From assembly GCA_036924285.1 (NCBI GenBank), contig JAYKYS010000008.1, positions 24,227,001 to 24,291,000 on the forward strand: a DNA stretch of 64,000 nt. Reading direction: 5' to 3'. How positions within the stretch are numbered: position 1 is the first letter of the stretch; each line of letters starts with the position of its first letter. Under the pieces are notes generated by a model that had not been told where the DNA came from, searched no databases, and worked only from the letters and a program-made list of their open reading frames with translations. Below are positions 1-12,014 of this stretch, piece by piece. The translations under genes were made by a program, and so were the position numbers. This DNA comes from Asterella californica (taxonomy: Eukaryota; Streptophyta; Marchantiopsida; Marchantiales; Aytoniaceae).

Positions 1-610
1 AACAGATCTTCAATAGAATAGATTGATCTTCCAGCAAACGCCTTAGCTACTTCATCAACTACAGGTCCTGTCTCCACGTTGCGAGTCGTGATGTTGTTGG
101 CAGGTTGTAAGTTTTGGATGAAGCGTAGAGCTCTTGTCTTCTTAGATACTGTGAACCATCGGCTAGAGTACAGAGTCATATATGATTCAAGAATACCCAT
201 TCGTATCCTCTCTTTCAACAACTCAGTGACCTTCGGTAGTAAGGCACGGGGGACTGGAATCGACTTCAAGTCCCAAGGTACGTGAAGAACAGTGAAGATA
301 ACCATCGGAGCTATCACATTATGATCCACACAACCAATCTCTCCAGCTGAAAGTGTCTTACCATGGCTAACTATCATCTTCTGGAAAGCTCTTTTTTCCA
401 CTTCAGTCAAGAAGCCACGCCCTCTTTTCTGGAGCTGCTCGAGTGTCTCTTGAGTGAACTGGTGTCCTATCTGTGTAGGATTTCTAAGCAAAGGCTCAGT
501 GGCCGCTAACTCCATATGCTGTCATGAATCAACAGATAACTGGGTCACCACTGGTTTCACCTTCCTTGCTACTGTTTTGTATTTTGTGTGCACCTCTGCT
601 TCTTGTGGGA
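1..610 (-). pseudogene. Ty3/gypsy reverse transcriptase fragment, runs off left edge
   Basis: Read on the minus strand, about 200 codons encode the linker between protease and reverse transcriptase and the start of the RT domain of a Ty3/gypsy polyprotein. Recognisable blocks, in order, are EVHTKYKTVARKVKP (near 596-550), the block HVPWDLKSIPVPRALLPK, then MGILES, SSRWFTVSKK, ALRFIQNLQP and finally VVDEVAKAFAGRSIYSIEDL at the window edge. This order is normal for gypsy RT fingers, and the catalytic YxDD box would lie outside the window. One TGA (plus-strand positions 522-524) interrupts the frame; below it the frame stays open to position 1. No start or LTR is visible on this strand. The similar linker and RT region of the copy near 26.3 kb suggests the same family. 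A broken copy is near certain; family assignment is by motif memory. Confidence 0.8.
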
Positions 611-1384
611 TTTGGTGTCAATTGCAGCAGAATTGAGATAATCGCTTCAAACCTTCATGGTTGCATTCACTGTCAGCAGGGCTACGACTGCCCAAAAGGT
701 TTCAGTCATTCGAGTGATTGAGTAATTCAGGGCGGCCGCTGAAGCAGAGGGAGTCTGAAAAGCTCTCAATCTCGAGCAGCAACTTCAGAGATCGAGATCG
801 GGAGAACTGTGTACGATCAAGAGGTCAAATTTCACAGGGATGTTCAGCATGCTGTAGACTCCAAATCTTGTAAGAATCATCGAAAGTTATCGAGCCAATT
901 CTCTGTTCTAGGTCAAAGTAGCTATCTGGCTACTAGAAATTGTCGTAATTTCTTTACTCAGAACGTTTTTGTCCATATCTCGGTGCTAGAATTTGATCTC
1001 ATGCTAAAAGTTCGTGTGTGTGTCCAGTAAGGTCTCTTTTACATGTAGGATAAGTTTAGAAGTCTTAATCATCACATATTTCCAATTCTTGAGTGTTAAA
1101 GTTTACCATCAGACCTTATTATTGCTAGTTAGTCTTGATTTTACTTTCTGAATATATCAGAGGAGCCAATAGACATGTGTGAGTGTTTTACAGTGCCATC
1201 TTATAACCTGAAGCCTACCCCTTTGAGTAAGCAACCACAGCTAGAAACCCAACGGTTCTATGGGTAGACGTATCTCAATCTTCATGATCATATCACAGCT
1301 AGAAGGTTCCATCTTTCTCAGGAAACTCTCATCACGACATCTGGTGCTTCCACTGAGAGATCTTGGGATGGTTGATCGCGGAGG
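611..1384 (+). other. Non-coding stretch, possible 5' LTR of the following gypsy element
   Basis: No open frame of note. A possible LTR runs from TGTCGT at 941 to ACGACA-like sequence ending at 1339 (CACGACA). Its ends form the short inverted repeat usual for LTRs. It is followed two bases later by TGGTGCTTCCACTGAGAG (1342-1359), placed where a primer-binding site should be, about 45 bases before the gag frame. Without a second LTR copy in the window this is a weak call. Confidence 0.3.
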
Positions 1385-4330
1385 TTGAGATTCTTATACA
1401 AAGAGAAGATGGATTGGAAGAGCGGAAGCACTGCTATTGCTACCTCTACGGCTGCTGCATCTACGTCTACTGCAGTATCTTCTATAGCACCTATGACCGC
1501 AACGACATCTGTATCTGGTCTGGATACGACTGAGATTTTGAGGACGCTTGCGGCCTTGATCCAACAACATCCGATCGTTGGAGGGGGTGAGTTAAAGACC
1601 ACCAAGACTTTGCAAGCTATTGTGAACATATATGGAAGGTTTGAAGGTAGAGATATTTCTAGATATCTGCGTGAGTATAGAGAAGAGATGGAACTGGTTA
1701 GAGTTACTGATGCTGAGATGATAGTCATTTTTGAGTTTGCTGTGATTCTTGAATTGCGAGACCAAGTTAGGGATGTGTAGAGAAGAAATCTTGGTATCTT
1801 GATGAGTTTTGACGATCTCTTCGGGAGGAGTTTCTTGAAGAGGATTCAGAGAGGGTAACTACGAGAACATTTCTGAACTGGGTTGAGCAACAACCTGATC
1901 GTATGATGAGCCTGAGCGAGTTGTTGAGAGAGTTTGATAAGAGATACCGACAGCTCTCAACGCTTGAACGCATAATCTTAGATGATAGGAGAACAAAGCT
2001 TTTCCTATCAAGCTACCGATGATGTTACGGCAGATCAGTTATGCTTCATGTTAGCAGATCGATCGGTTGAAGGAAGTGTCACTATGGATTGGAGGAGAGT
2101 TGAGGACGCCGTGGCTGTTTTAACAAGACAGAGACGAGGAAGAGTGGCTGTAGGAGGGCGACCGCTTGCGGAAGTGATCACTCAATCTTATGCTGCTCCT
2201 CAAGTACAATAGTCTCTGGCTCCTACTCCCAGACATGTTGTCTCGGCTGCAGTTTCTTTGATGCCAGTTGTGTCAGTTCCTGCACAAAGGACACCTGTTC
2301 AAAGATCTGCGGAGAACCATGGTCAGCAGAGTCAGATCGAAGATCTTATCCGGCAGATGTGTGAGTTGAAGATGGAGCTAACTGGCTTGCAGAGGGAACA
2401 GCCACCAGCGCTTGCTGCTGCACGTCTAGGAGGTGCTCATGTTTGTAGATGTATATGATATGACAGTCCTGATCATTTTCGAGGAGACAGTCAAGAGCTC
2501 ACAAGTGCTTTGCGAGATGATGTGGTCCGCTACCAGAACGGTAGGCTGCATCTTTCTTCTACTGGAGAGTCGTTGAGCACGCAGTTTGGACGAGGAGGCA
2601 TGAGGAGACTAACTCAGATTGCTGCAGCTGCAACGACAACTGCGTTGATGGCACCGCTAGTAAATTTTGATGTATATGCTGGGCATATCGAAGTCTCTTG
2701 TAGTCTTACATTGCTAGATAAGACTGTTGAGAAAAATATTGCTCCAGTTTCTTTTGAGATATTGAAGAGAGGAGTCGAGTCTATTCGTAGGGTCACAGGG
2801 TGGAGAGATCCTGCAGACGCTGCTTCTATCAGAGCATTCTTGGATGTGGATAGACACGTTCACTGGCAGGATGCTTCTGTGGAAGAAAAGAGAGGCGAGA
2901 AGTCTCTAAACTTGATACTGGAGTTCCGGAGGAGACTGAGGATAGACGGAGAGTCACAAGGAGACGAGCAGCTCCTCTAGAGGACATCCCATCTACTTCT
3001 CAACCTCCTCCACCTGCACCAGACCTGATGGAGGACGTGCAGAGGTCTCAGCAAGAGCCAACGGCTGCTGGAAGGAGGTTTACTGTCCAAGAGAAGGAGA
3101 AAGGACCGGCTTCCAAGTTGGCGGCTGATATCGAAACTTCTACTGATCTCAAGAGCATCTTGGAGCAGAGAATACTGGATGTGCGAATCAAGTTTTCTCT
3201 TTGGGAGGTTCTTGGTATTGCGAAGAGAGAGTTTCATGAACTGATCATCGACATCATCAAACGAAAGAGACAAGTGATGTCCGAACAAGTAGAAAGTCAA
3301 ATGATAGATGTGGTAGGAGCTTCTGTGAACGATGCAAAATTCGAGAAGGTGCATTTTCATGATATTGATGACCAGGGATACCAGCAAAAAGCGTTAGTTG
3401 TCGGTACCAATACTATTGAGTTTGATGATGAGGAAGCTGACGAGGAGAGTCCAGCTACTGATAGTGACTTCAGAAGAAGACATTGGGCTCGTGCTACGTC
3501 TGCGACACGAGTTCGCCTTGGAACTCTGTCTGAATCTGTTGTTGCTTTAGTTGATCACGGATATAAGATCAACATCATGTCACGAGAGGTGTACGAGAGA
3601 GGCCAGTGGTCTATCGAACTAAACCATGGTTGGGTGTTACGTGCTGCAAACAACCAGAAGGATGAGTTATATTACGCTTGTCCTAACATGAAAGTGAAGA
3701 TAAGTGATGTGGATGTAGATCAGCACTTCTTCGTGCAATCTTCTGCTTCATATCTTGTGTTTCTTGACAACTTTATATCAATGGGGTTTGATGGAGACCA
3801 AGGTAATGGATGACGGATCTCATTATGCTAGGATCCGTAATCTAGATGATAGACGTTCTGTGCAGTTTTTGACAGTACGTACAAACCACGACAGACTTTG
3901 AGAGATTCTCTTATTTGTAGGAGTAAGGATTTTCAGAAACCACTCTTGTAGGACGGGATAGCAAGAGTGATGGATCTACTGCTACTTTGATCTCGCTTGA
4001 GCAACCTGAGAGATCACAGGAGGCTGGTGAAGAAGTTGCTCAAGATTCAGAGAGTAGCCATGTTGTACATAGTTGGAAATCTGGTTTGATGACTTTCAAT
4101 TTTGACGATTGGAGTGAGTTCACGTGAGTAGTTGATCTGACTGAGAAGAGTAGAAGATAGATGGAGAAGTATGCAGTAGATCTGCGCTGTACAGGAGTTC
4201 TGAAAGAAGACGAGATGTTCTAGGTGTACAGTCTTTTGTTCGTTGGTTGGATGATGTAGATAGGTTGATGGAGCAGATGGGAGAAACGGTGGTGATCTCC
4301 ATCCACTCTCGTAAAGTCTATGAGGAGTTT
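1385..4330 (+). pseudogene. Ty3/gypsy gag-protease region, frameshifted
   Basis: Successive open segments on the plus strand read as one decayed gypsy polyprotein. 1385-1780 begins MDWKSG and contains the gag block GRFEGRDISRYLREYREEME. 1982-2212 and 2258-2458 continue gag, ending in a degenerate zinc knuckle (HVCRCI, a TGA, then SPDHFRGDSQEL). 2510-2980 and 3028-3813 carry the gag-protease linker (KSILEQRILDVRIKFSLWEV) and the aspartic protease. In the protease the expected D-[ST]-G becomes ALVDHGYKINIMSREVYERG, and the tail is ACPNMKVKISDVDVDQHFFV. Stops and frame changes separate the pieces. Weaker traces of the protease-RT spacer run on to about 4330. The element ends before any RT on this strand. 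No host gene is implied, and the copy cannot make a full polyprotein. Confidence 0.75.
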
Positions 4331-4390
4331 GTCTCGTGCTTATAATCTTGTCCTCATCCGGGGCTGGAGAGTGGATGGAAAGATACAATC

Positions 4391-4502
4391 TGTTGGTGTG
4401 TCTCCATTACAGAATTGTAATGGAGACAGACATTACAATTCTGTCTCCATTACAATTCTGGAGACAGAATTGTAATCACCAATTGTGTTACAATTCTGTC
4501 TC
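4391..4502. repeat. Cluster of short inverted repeats
   Basis: A 12-bp perfect hairpin (4400-4411 with 4416-4427, 4-base loop) is followed by the 16-mer ATTACAATTCTGTCTC at 4432-4447, its exact reverse complement at 4461-4476, and 15 of its bases again in direct orientation at 4488-4502. No coding sequence overlaps. Confidence 0.85.
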
Positions 4503-6140
4503 AACTCGAGCTTCAAATTGACATAACTCCTTTATTGATCCAAATCGATCAAAACTTTCACTGACAGTGACTAGCACGACGAGCTCTATTTTCCTGTGCT
4601 CTCAGATTTCTCAATGTCCTTATCAAATGCTCGAACTCTCCTTAAGATCTTTGCTTCTAAGTTTAGAATTTCACAAAAGACAAAATGGACCAATGGGAGT
4701 TCATAGCTCCACTTAACTGTCCTTTAGTGCCCCAATCCACGTGGTAACTTAATCTCATCCATAGGTTACCACGTCAAGCCCCTAAAGTGCCAGCGTAATC
4801 CTTAAACTACTTGCGAAGACATGTAAAGCGACACGTAACCCTGAAAGATAATTTAAACAAGCTAGAAAGCATGCATGGGCGACAAGTAAGTACAATCCAT
4901 GAGCTTAAACTCTATCAGCATGGCAACCTAAGTTATGTACTTTGAACATCATAGATAAGTAGAAGTGACTTGCACAAGCGTACGAATGCTCGAACAAGAA
5001 AAATAACATACTATCAACCTACTAGGACTCAAAATATATGACAGTGTTAACACCATATGCAAAGGTGTCAAATATATAGCATAAGGACTAGAAATAACAT
5101 AGAGCTAACTTCTAAGACAACTAAACTCAAGTGTCGGAGTAGAAGTGTAACATGTAGCCGCCAAGTAACACGACAACAGTGATCAGCACGATGAGACTAA
5201 CTCCTGGCAGAGAAGTGAATCATTTACTATGTGAAATGATTCAAATCACGACAGCGTGAGGGCATCATTGAAGATGACCAAGTATAAGAGATAAATGTTG
5301 TGACTGGAACCATGGTCTAAGTTTTATGTGATTGAATACAACATTGATGTATTTTATGTTTACTGTACTAAAATTTAACAGTAATATGACATGTGCCAAC
5401 AAAGAGCTGTTAAAAATAATTAATTTTTATAATTAATTTTTATTTCAACAAAAGTTAACATAAATGTGACAGATGTCAACATAAGAGCACAACAACTCCT
5501 AAAAAACCTTAAGAGGGTATCCAAGAGTTCTCTCTATGAACCGATTAGTTCTTAGAATATTCTCTACTCCAGTTTAATGAGAACCCAATAAACTGATATA
5601 TGCAATTGCCAGTCTTATTACCGAACTTAGGTTCGGGTAAAAACCTATGTGTGACTGGGACCTTAGTTATGCTTCACTTCTCAGCTTGTATACATAGTCA
5701 ACTATGTATGTAAATTTGGTTTAAATTATCTTTCTGAACTCAATTACGGGGTAAGACTCCAACCCGATTTGATAATTTGTATTATATGTCATGGCTTGTC
5801 CGTTTTCTTGTATGGGCAGAAGTTGATTGAGCATGCATATTCTGCACATTCTTTTGGTTTTTGTGTCGTCCTTTCAGTCAGTAATCCGTTGACCGTAGAA
5901 AATTCTTACCAGATGTCTTCTGAAAATAACGTGAGAAGGCAAACCCATGAAAAAGCCAAATTTGTGAGGGAAACGCGAATGCATAGGTCATGAATGCAAG
6001 AGCAAGAGCTGTTGAATAATATTACCGATGGTTCTCTCTCAATTCTAGTACGCTTTTCCTGCAGCCGTACGTAGCGGATGCAATGTAAAGTGACACAATA
6101 TTCAGCTCGTACAGAACTCCGCAGGCAAGGAAGTGGCTAG
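4503..6140. other. Gene-free stretch
   Basis: No ORF with recognisable content on either strand. There is a tandem pair of the 13-mer AATTAATTTTTAT around 5418-5446. The sequence is moderately AT-rich and may be old LTR or intergenic DNA, but I see no defining motif. Confidence 0.5.
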
Positions 6141-6149
6141 GTAGGTGAG

Positions 6150-8722
6150 TTTCTTTTCTTTTCTCCGTTTTTTGTTGTTTTGTTTTGTTTTGAGGGAAGA
6201 TGGTGAGACACCCAGACACTTTATTATAAAATATCGAAAGAGGAAACAGAAAAGCCCAACTGAAGGCAAGCAACCGACATACCCCAGCAGCTCCCAGAGT
6301 CACTTAGTAGGGAAGCAGGGGAAAGCTACACTTGTGCAAGGAACCTCGTGAAGGGTGGTGATAAAAACCATCAAGGAGAGAGGCCACTAAATCGTTCCTA
6401 AGACACCATGCCGCCACCATGAAAGTGGAGAAACCTTGGATCGGAAAGAACGGACATGCCTCTCCCACTACGATAAAATCCAAATAGTCTTATGTAACCT
6501 ATCACAAGCATCAAGCAAATTGTGTAACAGAAGTCCAAGGAGCGATAGCCATCGAGTAGTGCGCTGGAGAAGGTGAAGTTGCTCCATCACAGAGAGAAAA
6601 ATCTGATAAAGTGATATGAGCGACGTATCATGTTGGAAGTGCCATTTACATCTGTGAGACTAACAGAGACGACAGAGGAGGACAAAAACTAAGAGAAATG
6701 CTTGGCTTAGTGAGGAACGTAAAGATAAGATTTGAAACAAGAAAGAGGGAAGGGGTTCCCCCTCATGAAGTACTTGGAGGATGCTCGCGAGCCGTGGGAA
6801 GGAATGCGCCAGTTGAATTCAAAGCCGTAGACGAACAAGACAACGGAAAAAAACATGAGCTGTATCTTCGGTTGAGTTAGCGCATGCTGCACAAGATTGA
6901 GAGGTCCGAAGAAGTAATGCAGCCCGCAAACCAGTGAAGAAAGCCCGGTGTAGGAGTCTCCATATGAAGAGAGTATATCGCTTGAGTAGAAAAGTGTTGG
7001 AGAGAGCTTCCATGAGAGAGCCCACTCTAGAGGTTCCTAGTTCCACTGTAAAAGCCTGTGTCGGTTAAGCTGACCCACCGCAAGTGTAAACATTGGACGT
7101 TGCAACAGAGCATAGACCCTTGAGATAAGGATCGAGAAGGTGTGCAAGGTACAAGCTGAGGATGCGGTAACCAAGGACTAGTTGTGAGGAAGGTCCCACG
7201 TAGAGGAGGGCCGAATGTCCACCCTCGGAGAGCGATCAGAAGAGGGTGCAGGACAAAGTGAGAGGACAACAAGGGTGAGGACTGAAGAAGTGGACCAGAA
7301 GAAGTGGACCAAGAGAAGAGATCTGAAGGGTAGAGATGCTATGAAATGGGCAATATGAGTCTTACGTGGCACAACTTGTCCTTAATGGTGGTCTCTGCAT
7401 TTTCCATCTCCTCACTTTTCAGTCTGCTCTGCTTTGTAAATACGCTTCTTCCTTGCTCTCCTCCCCCTCGTCCACCACCTGACCTTTTTTATTCCTGGTC
7501 CTCACCTCCTCTACCGCCATGCTCCCCTGGTCCCAACACCTCCTACTTCTCTCTCCCTCCCACATTCCGGACTCACAACTTGCTCCTCATGTTTTGCGTT
7601 CTTGATCCTGTCTCCTCCCTCTCCTTAAATTTACCCCCCGAGGCAATTGTCTTCCTCTGGACATCCCCTTAACTAGCATTCTCCAACTTCTCGTCAAACA
7701 CGGCTGCTTGTCCCTTTTCTTGGGGTTACCCGCTGAGTTAGTACTCCACAAGAAGGTGCGCTGCATAGCTTATAGAGTACGATGCTGGGATGCCCATAAT
7801 GGGATAGACAAAAGAGTAGACCGAAATACCTGGAAGCAAGAAAAGGAGTAGGACAGCACATGCCCCAAAAGAAAGAAATGGGGAGGATAGGTGTTTTAAT
7901 TATGCAAAAGACGTTGAAGACAAAAGGACCATGAGCCAGCAGGATTAAGGTTGGAAGCCACCGGGACCCCCAAGTATCGTGTAACCTAGTGCATAGAAAG
8001 GACGTGGTATGGTAAGTGATGAACCCATGCAGGAAGAGCAGAGTAACAGCTGAGGACCAACACTTTGTGCTTGTGTTGGTTAACAACTGCCCCAGAAGCA
8101 GACTGGAAGAATGCAAGAATGCAAGAATGGCAAAAAGGTGCCGAAAAAATTCCTGATGTATCGTCAAGAAGAAGGCCGTATCGTCCGCAAAACAGGAAAT
8201 GGAAACAAAGAGTTCCAAAGAGAAGTGTACACCTGTAAATTACCAGAAGTTGCCGCAAGCTTGATCTGCAAGATAAACGGAACGGTAGACAACCAAAGAG
8301 TGTAAGATGCGAGTGGCTTACTTGACGCCTCGAGCTATGGAGAAAGGATTGATTAACACTCCATCCACATGCATCCGTACAGTAACACCTTTTGTGAGGC
8401 TCTTAACCAGATTCATAAAATCGTTTTCGAATCCCAGCTTGCGAGGAAGAACCCAAGGTAGTCGGAAACAAGAAACCTTGTCGTACGCCTTATCACAGTC
8501 CAGCAGGAAAAACGCTGCTGACCGTGTGCAACGTTGCAGGAGGTCATGGATGAGCTGAAAGATAGGTATACCGCTCTGAACGAAACGTCCTCGAATGAAT
8601 TCCTGTTCGGAGGAGGGCACTATCTTAGGTAGAAGAAGAGCTAATCTAGTCGCTAAGATTTTGAAGAGTAGTAAGCAAGGATATAGACCGCCAGTCATAG
8701 AGTGTGAACATCTCAGTTTCAC
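6150..8722 (-). mobile_element. LINE (L1-like) retrotransposon, 5'-truncated and decayed
   Basis: The minus strand from 8722 down to 8318 encodes the fingers and palm of an L1-type reverse transcriptase: ILATRLALLLPKIVPSSEQ, FIRGRFVQSG, then FFLLDCDKAYDKVS with the first catalytic Asp, KLGFENDFMNLVKSL, and a terminal SIARGVK, where the family normally continues RQGCP. Near 8190 the second catalytic box FADDTAFFL is intact but in another frame (7694-8218), followed by the thumb-like stretch. At 7046-6819 the C-terminal zf-RVT block appears: FIWRLLHRAFFTGLRAALLL, then CAACANSTEDTAHVFFRC. An A-rich tail (T-rich on plus, about 6153-6193) marks the 3' end. The 5' half (ORF1 and endonuclease) is missing, as is usual for truncated LINE copies. 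Several frameshifts exclude activity. I found no target-site duplication. Confidence 0.8.
6153..6193 (-). repeat. A-rich 3' tail of the LINE
   Basis: The plus strand is TTTTC- and TTTTG-rich, giving an A-rich run on the minus strand directly downstream of the LINE reading frames. This is the expected position of a target-primed 3' tail. Confidence 0.55.
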
Positions 8723-9055
8723 CTCGTTGCTCTGTAACTTGTTCTATTTTACACACTAGTAAAAGTTGTAGTTAAACTCCACCTCAGGTATAAAGGGCCC
8801 AAAATGAAAATATTCTTCTCAATTATTTTAAAAAAAATTCAAAATCATTTCTCAAAGAGAGAATTGTATCTTGTAAAAGGAAAGACTGAAACTTATCAAA
8901 CTCATTTCTGATCATATTTAGATCAAAATCAAAATCTTTTTTCTCAAAACTGTAGCATTTTCTAATGCTATCTATCACGTCAATTTTGGAAGTAAGATTG
9001 AAACGTTATGAAAGGACGTAGTTTGTTCTAAATAACCCAGAGGTCCAGATTTCTC
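8723..9055. other. Gene-free stretch
   Basis: AT-rich sequence beyond the truncated 5' end of the LINE. No open frame, repeat or RNA gene is recognised. Confidence 0.45.
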
Positions 9056-9165
9056 ATCCGAGAACGTCAAAAAGTGAAGAGTCTGGATAACCTAAATATC
9101 AGAAGAGAATATCCGAGAACGTCAAAAAGTGAAGAGTCTGGACCCTAAATATCAGAAGCGAGAGT
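9056..9165. repeat. Two-copy tandem repeat, 55-bp period
   Basis: The segment starting ATCCGAGAACGTCAAAAAGT at 9056 recurs at 9111 with only small differences, among them a 3-base gap and an A/C change after GAAG. Two units are present. There is no coding content. Confidence 0.85.
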
Positions 9166-10755
9166 CTTGGTGTGCTCTGAACGGTGGGAAGCAGCATCTT
9201 CATAGCGAGCTGGCTGACAAAGAAGATAAAAAGGTCATTCTGTGCAATATGATGAGCATTTATCTAAGTTATAGTCATACCTATTTATAATCACAAATCT
9301 CACGAGGATGAATCTAACGTAAACTCGACCTTTACATTATCACACTACACATAAAATACATGTTTCTATGAACTTGTTATATTAACCATATTTCTAATCC
9401 TGTCACACTACACGTAAGTATGCATTTGTAATTCGTCGTAATTATGCTTCATGTAATCCTACGTTGTAATTATGAATAATCCTTGATGACGTATAAGCAA
9501 ATCTCTCTAATTTATATTTCATGACGGTAAAACACACTGACATCTTTCATACACTGACATCCAGTGTAGGAAGGCTTGAACCCTGGTATATCTTTTGGCT
9601 GGGCTTTTCTTACCCCACATAGCCACACCGTAGGCGATCTTACCACTGATTCTTCGGTCGAGTCCCCTGAGATCCGAGTGGAAGCCCCCTACCACCACTT
9701 TGTCTGTCGTTTTGAGCTGGCTTGACTTCCAATTGTAGTCGAATTCATATCAACACGCAATGCTCGTACATGCATTTGTGTAGTGTAACCACATCCTAGA
9801 ATAATCCTCTATAAAGTTATAAACCTCTAGTCACATCTTTGAATATATATATATATGTTTTATACCTATAAAATATTATGGTCAGAAAGGTATGAGACAC
9901 CGAGGGTGTGATCATATTGAGATACGACTGTAGTCGGTTCAACATCCACATCTACTGCACAGAATGCGTGAATGCGGTTGCTTCATTCTCGTGAAAAGTT
10001 TCTGGTACCCCGCTGGTAAGTTATCAATCCCACACGCTTCAAATATAACACGGCCAACCATTTCAAAAGGGACATCGTCCTTCGCCCAGTTACACAATAC
10101 AGAGAGCTGGACGTGCAAGTCAATCTAACGAAGGGAAACAGTAAGGACAATCGTAAAAGCACTCAAAATGGCGAAGAGACAGAAGAACAGAAAATTCAAA
10201 AAGTAAATAAGATATGCAGTCCTCTGAAGTGAGCTTCGCTCACAGAGAGTGAGTGTATTCAGAGTGAGTGCATATATATTCAAAAAGCAGATGAATTTGC
10301 AGAAGTTTCAAATTACGACATGCATCCAAGTTGAACTTTCAAACCTAAATGCCATGCAAGATAAGAATTTTTCATCAGAAAGATTTCTGTGCTTTGATTG
10401 TTATCTTGTGTCCAAGGACAAATTACTTTTAAAACCCTATAAATTAGAAACAATGGCTGGAAACAACGTGACAGCTATACAGTGGAAGGTTGTGAACCTA
10501 CCTTGCGTAGTAGTGGGGAGACAGACATCCGCACGGCTCCCCAGACAAGGAAAATGCTACCCACCGACCGCGAACCAAATTAATAGAAAAGGTTTAGTAT
10601 TGTGTAGTGTTTAACCCAATGCACGTCCGAGGTTTTGTCAACTATTAAGCCCTCTGAATATATATGCACTGTTCTCGCTTTTGGTATAAAAAGTGAACTT
10701 GCAATACTACAAGACTCTGTATCCCAACGCCAAAAACTGATTGGCCGTGGCCTAA
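9166..10755. other. Gene-free stretch
   Basis: No credible gene. It contains a short TA-repeat (about 9846-9857). The plus-strand open frame 10249-10614 has no recognisable domain. The segment after about 10490 is less AT-rich than its surroundings and borders the organelle-like fragment that follows, so it could belong to the same insertion; I could not identify it. Confidence 0.4.
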
Positions 10756-10759
10756 CCAG

Positions 10760-10932
10760 CCCACCGCAAAGGTATCAAACGACATCTACCATCTGGCCAA
10801 TATCAAAATCCGATACGTCCGCTATGCCCACGATTTTTTGACAGATATCGAGGGCCCGAAGAACCTGAGTAAGACCATTAGAGGGGAAATCAACGATTTC
10901 CTTCAATCTGCCCTGCACCTAGGAGAAATGGT
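10760..10932 (+). pseudogene. Group II intron reverse transcriptase (maturase-like) fragment
   Basis: One reading frame gives KVSNDIYHLANIKIRYVRYA, followed by HDFLTDIEGPKNLSKTIRGE and INDFLQSALHL. The RYVRYADDFL.G..GP block followed by an IR.EI..FL..L.L helix is characteristic of RT/maturase proteins of organellar group II introns; gypsy, copia and LINE RTs do not have it. The second box reads YAHD where YADD is expected, so a catalytic Asp is lost. Only about 57 codons are recognisable and the frame loses similarity at both ends. The best reading is a nuclear copy of mitochondrial (or plastid) intron DNA. The particular intron is unknown. Confidence 0.55.
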
Positions 10933-12014
10933 TGAATTTGCCAGCAGTGTCAAAGGAATGGCTTTAAATCTAAAAAATGAAAATGTAAGAATTGTTATAA
11001 GTGCAAATGCGTCCGCCTCCGTAACGTTACGCACACAACTCAACACTTCATGCATGAACCACAGCATGTCAGGGTCTTCGTGTTCGAGTTCGAGTTCCTT
11101 GGTACAGTATGAAAGCAAGTAACTAAACCACCATTGCGCGCCAACTCTCGTCTTACTCGACCGCCAGTTTGCTCATGACATCGCAGTCACATGGAGGAGA
11201 AAGTCGCCACAAAGATATGCATCTAGGGTCAGTCAGTCGTTCTCAAAATTCAGCGACTCCAATATACCATCTGAACTTGTGTTCCCATGCCGACAACATT
11301 CTTACACAAACTGACATTTGCCCTGCAGGGAGTGTGATAGCTCGTGTCTTAAACTTCAAAAGAAGGTACACCACTGAGATAGGACACGACCGCACTAGCA
11401 AGATTCATGAATCTAATATAGACATTCGATTTAGTACGTAATTTGACACTGTTGTTTAGCGGGTAATACAGGCAGAGCAGATAATGCGCACTGCATCTAG
11501 CACAAGTACGGGTGGGAGTCGTGAGAGTACCGGCCAGCATATCTAAGAGGTTAGTCCTTGATGCTGACTCGGTGCATGTATTCTCCTGCACGTGTAGATT
11601 GAATGGTTTGTCATATCGAAGTCTACTTCTAGACAAGTGCATCTTTTAAGGCCACGGACCTGCTTCTCCACCTACATTTAGTGTTCAAGATTCACCCTTT
11701 AAAGAGTAGCAAAACAACCTAAGCGGCTAAGGAAGTATCTCATCACCGTAATTACAGGGTCTATGGACTGAGACGTTACCTACATCATGCTTTTCGTTTC
11801 GAGCTCGTACCTTGTCCTCACCTTAGAGTCTTGGAATACAGATCAAATGAACACCGTTTTGGCCGGATCAGGCTGGTACAAAACGCAAGCTAACCCTATG
11901 TACGTGTATAACTACGAGTAAACGGATATTGCGAACGTGAAATGATGAGGACTAAGATGACAAAAGCCAAGCACTGGCAAGCTGGAGGTGAACAGCTCCT
12001 CAACTATATACCAA
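10933..12014. other. Intergenic stretch downstream of the F-box gene
   Basis: Small open frames on both strands show no domain. The 3' untranslated region and polyadenylation site of the minus-strand F-box gene should lie in the part just below 12015, but I see no decisive signal. Confidence 0.4.

Noticed and set aside
7346..7672. Proline-rich open frame on the plus strand
   Set aside because: It lies antisense to the LINE remnant and shows no domain; it is a compositional shadow.
9056..9165. CRISPR-like direct repeats
   Set aside because: There are only two units, without spacers, in a plant nuclear context.
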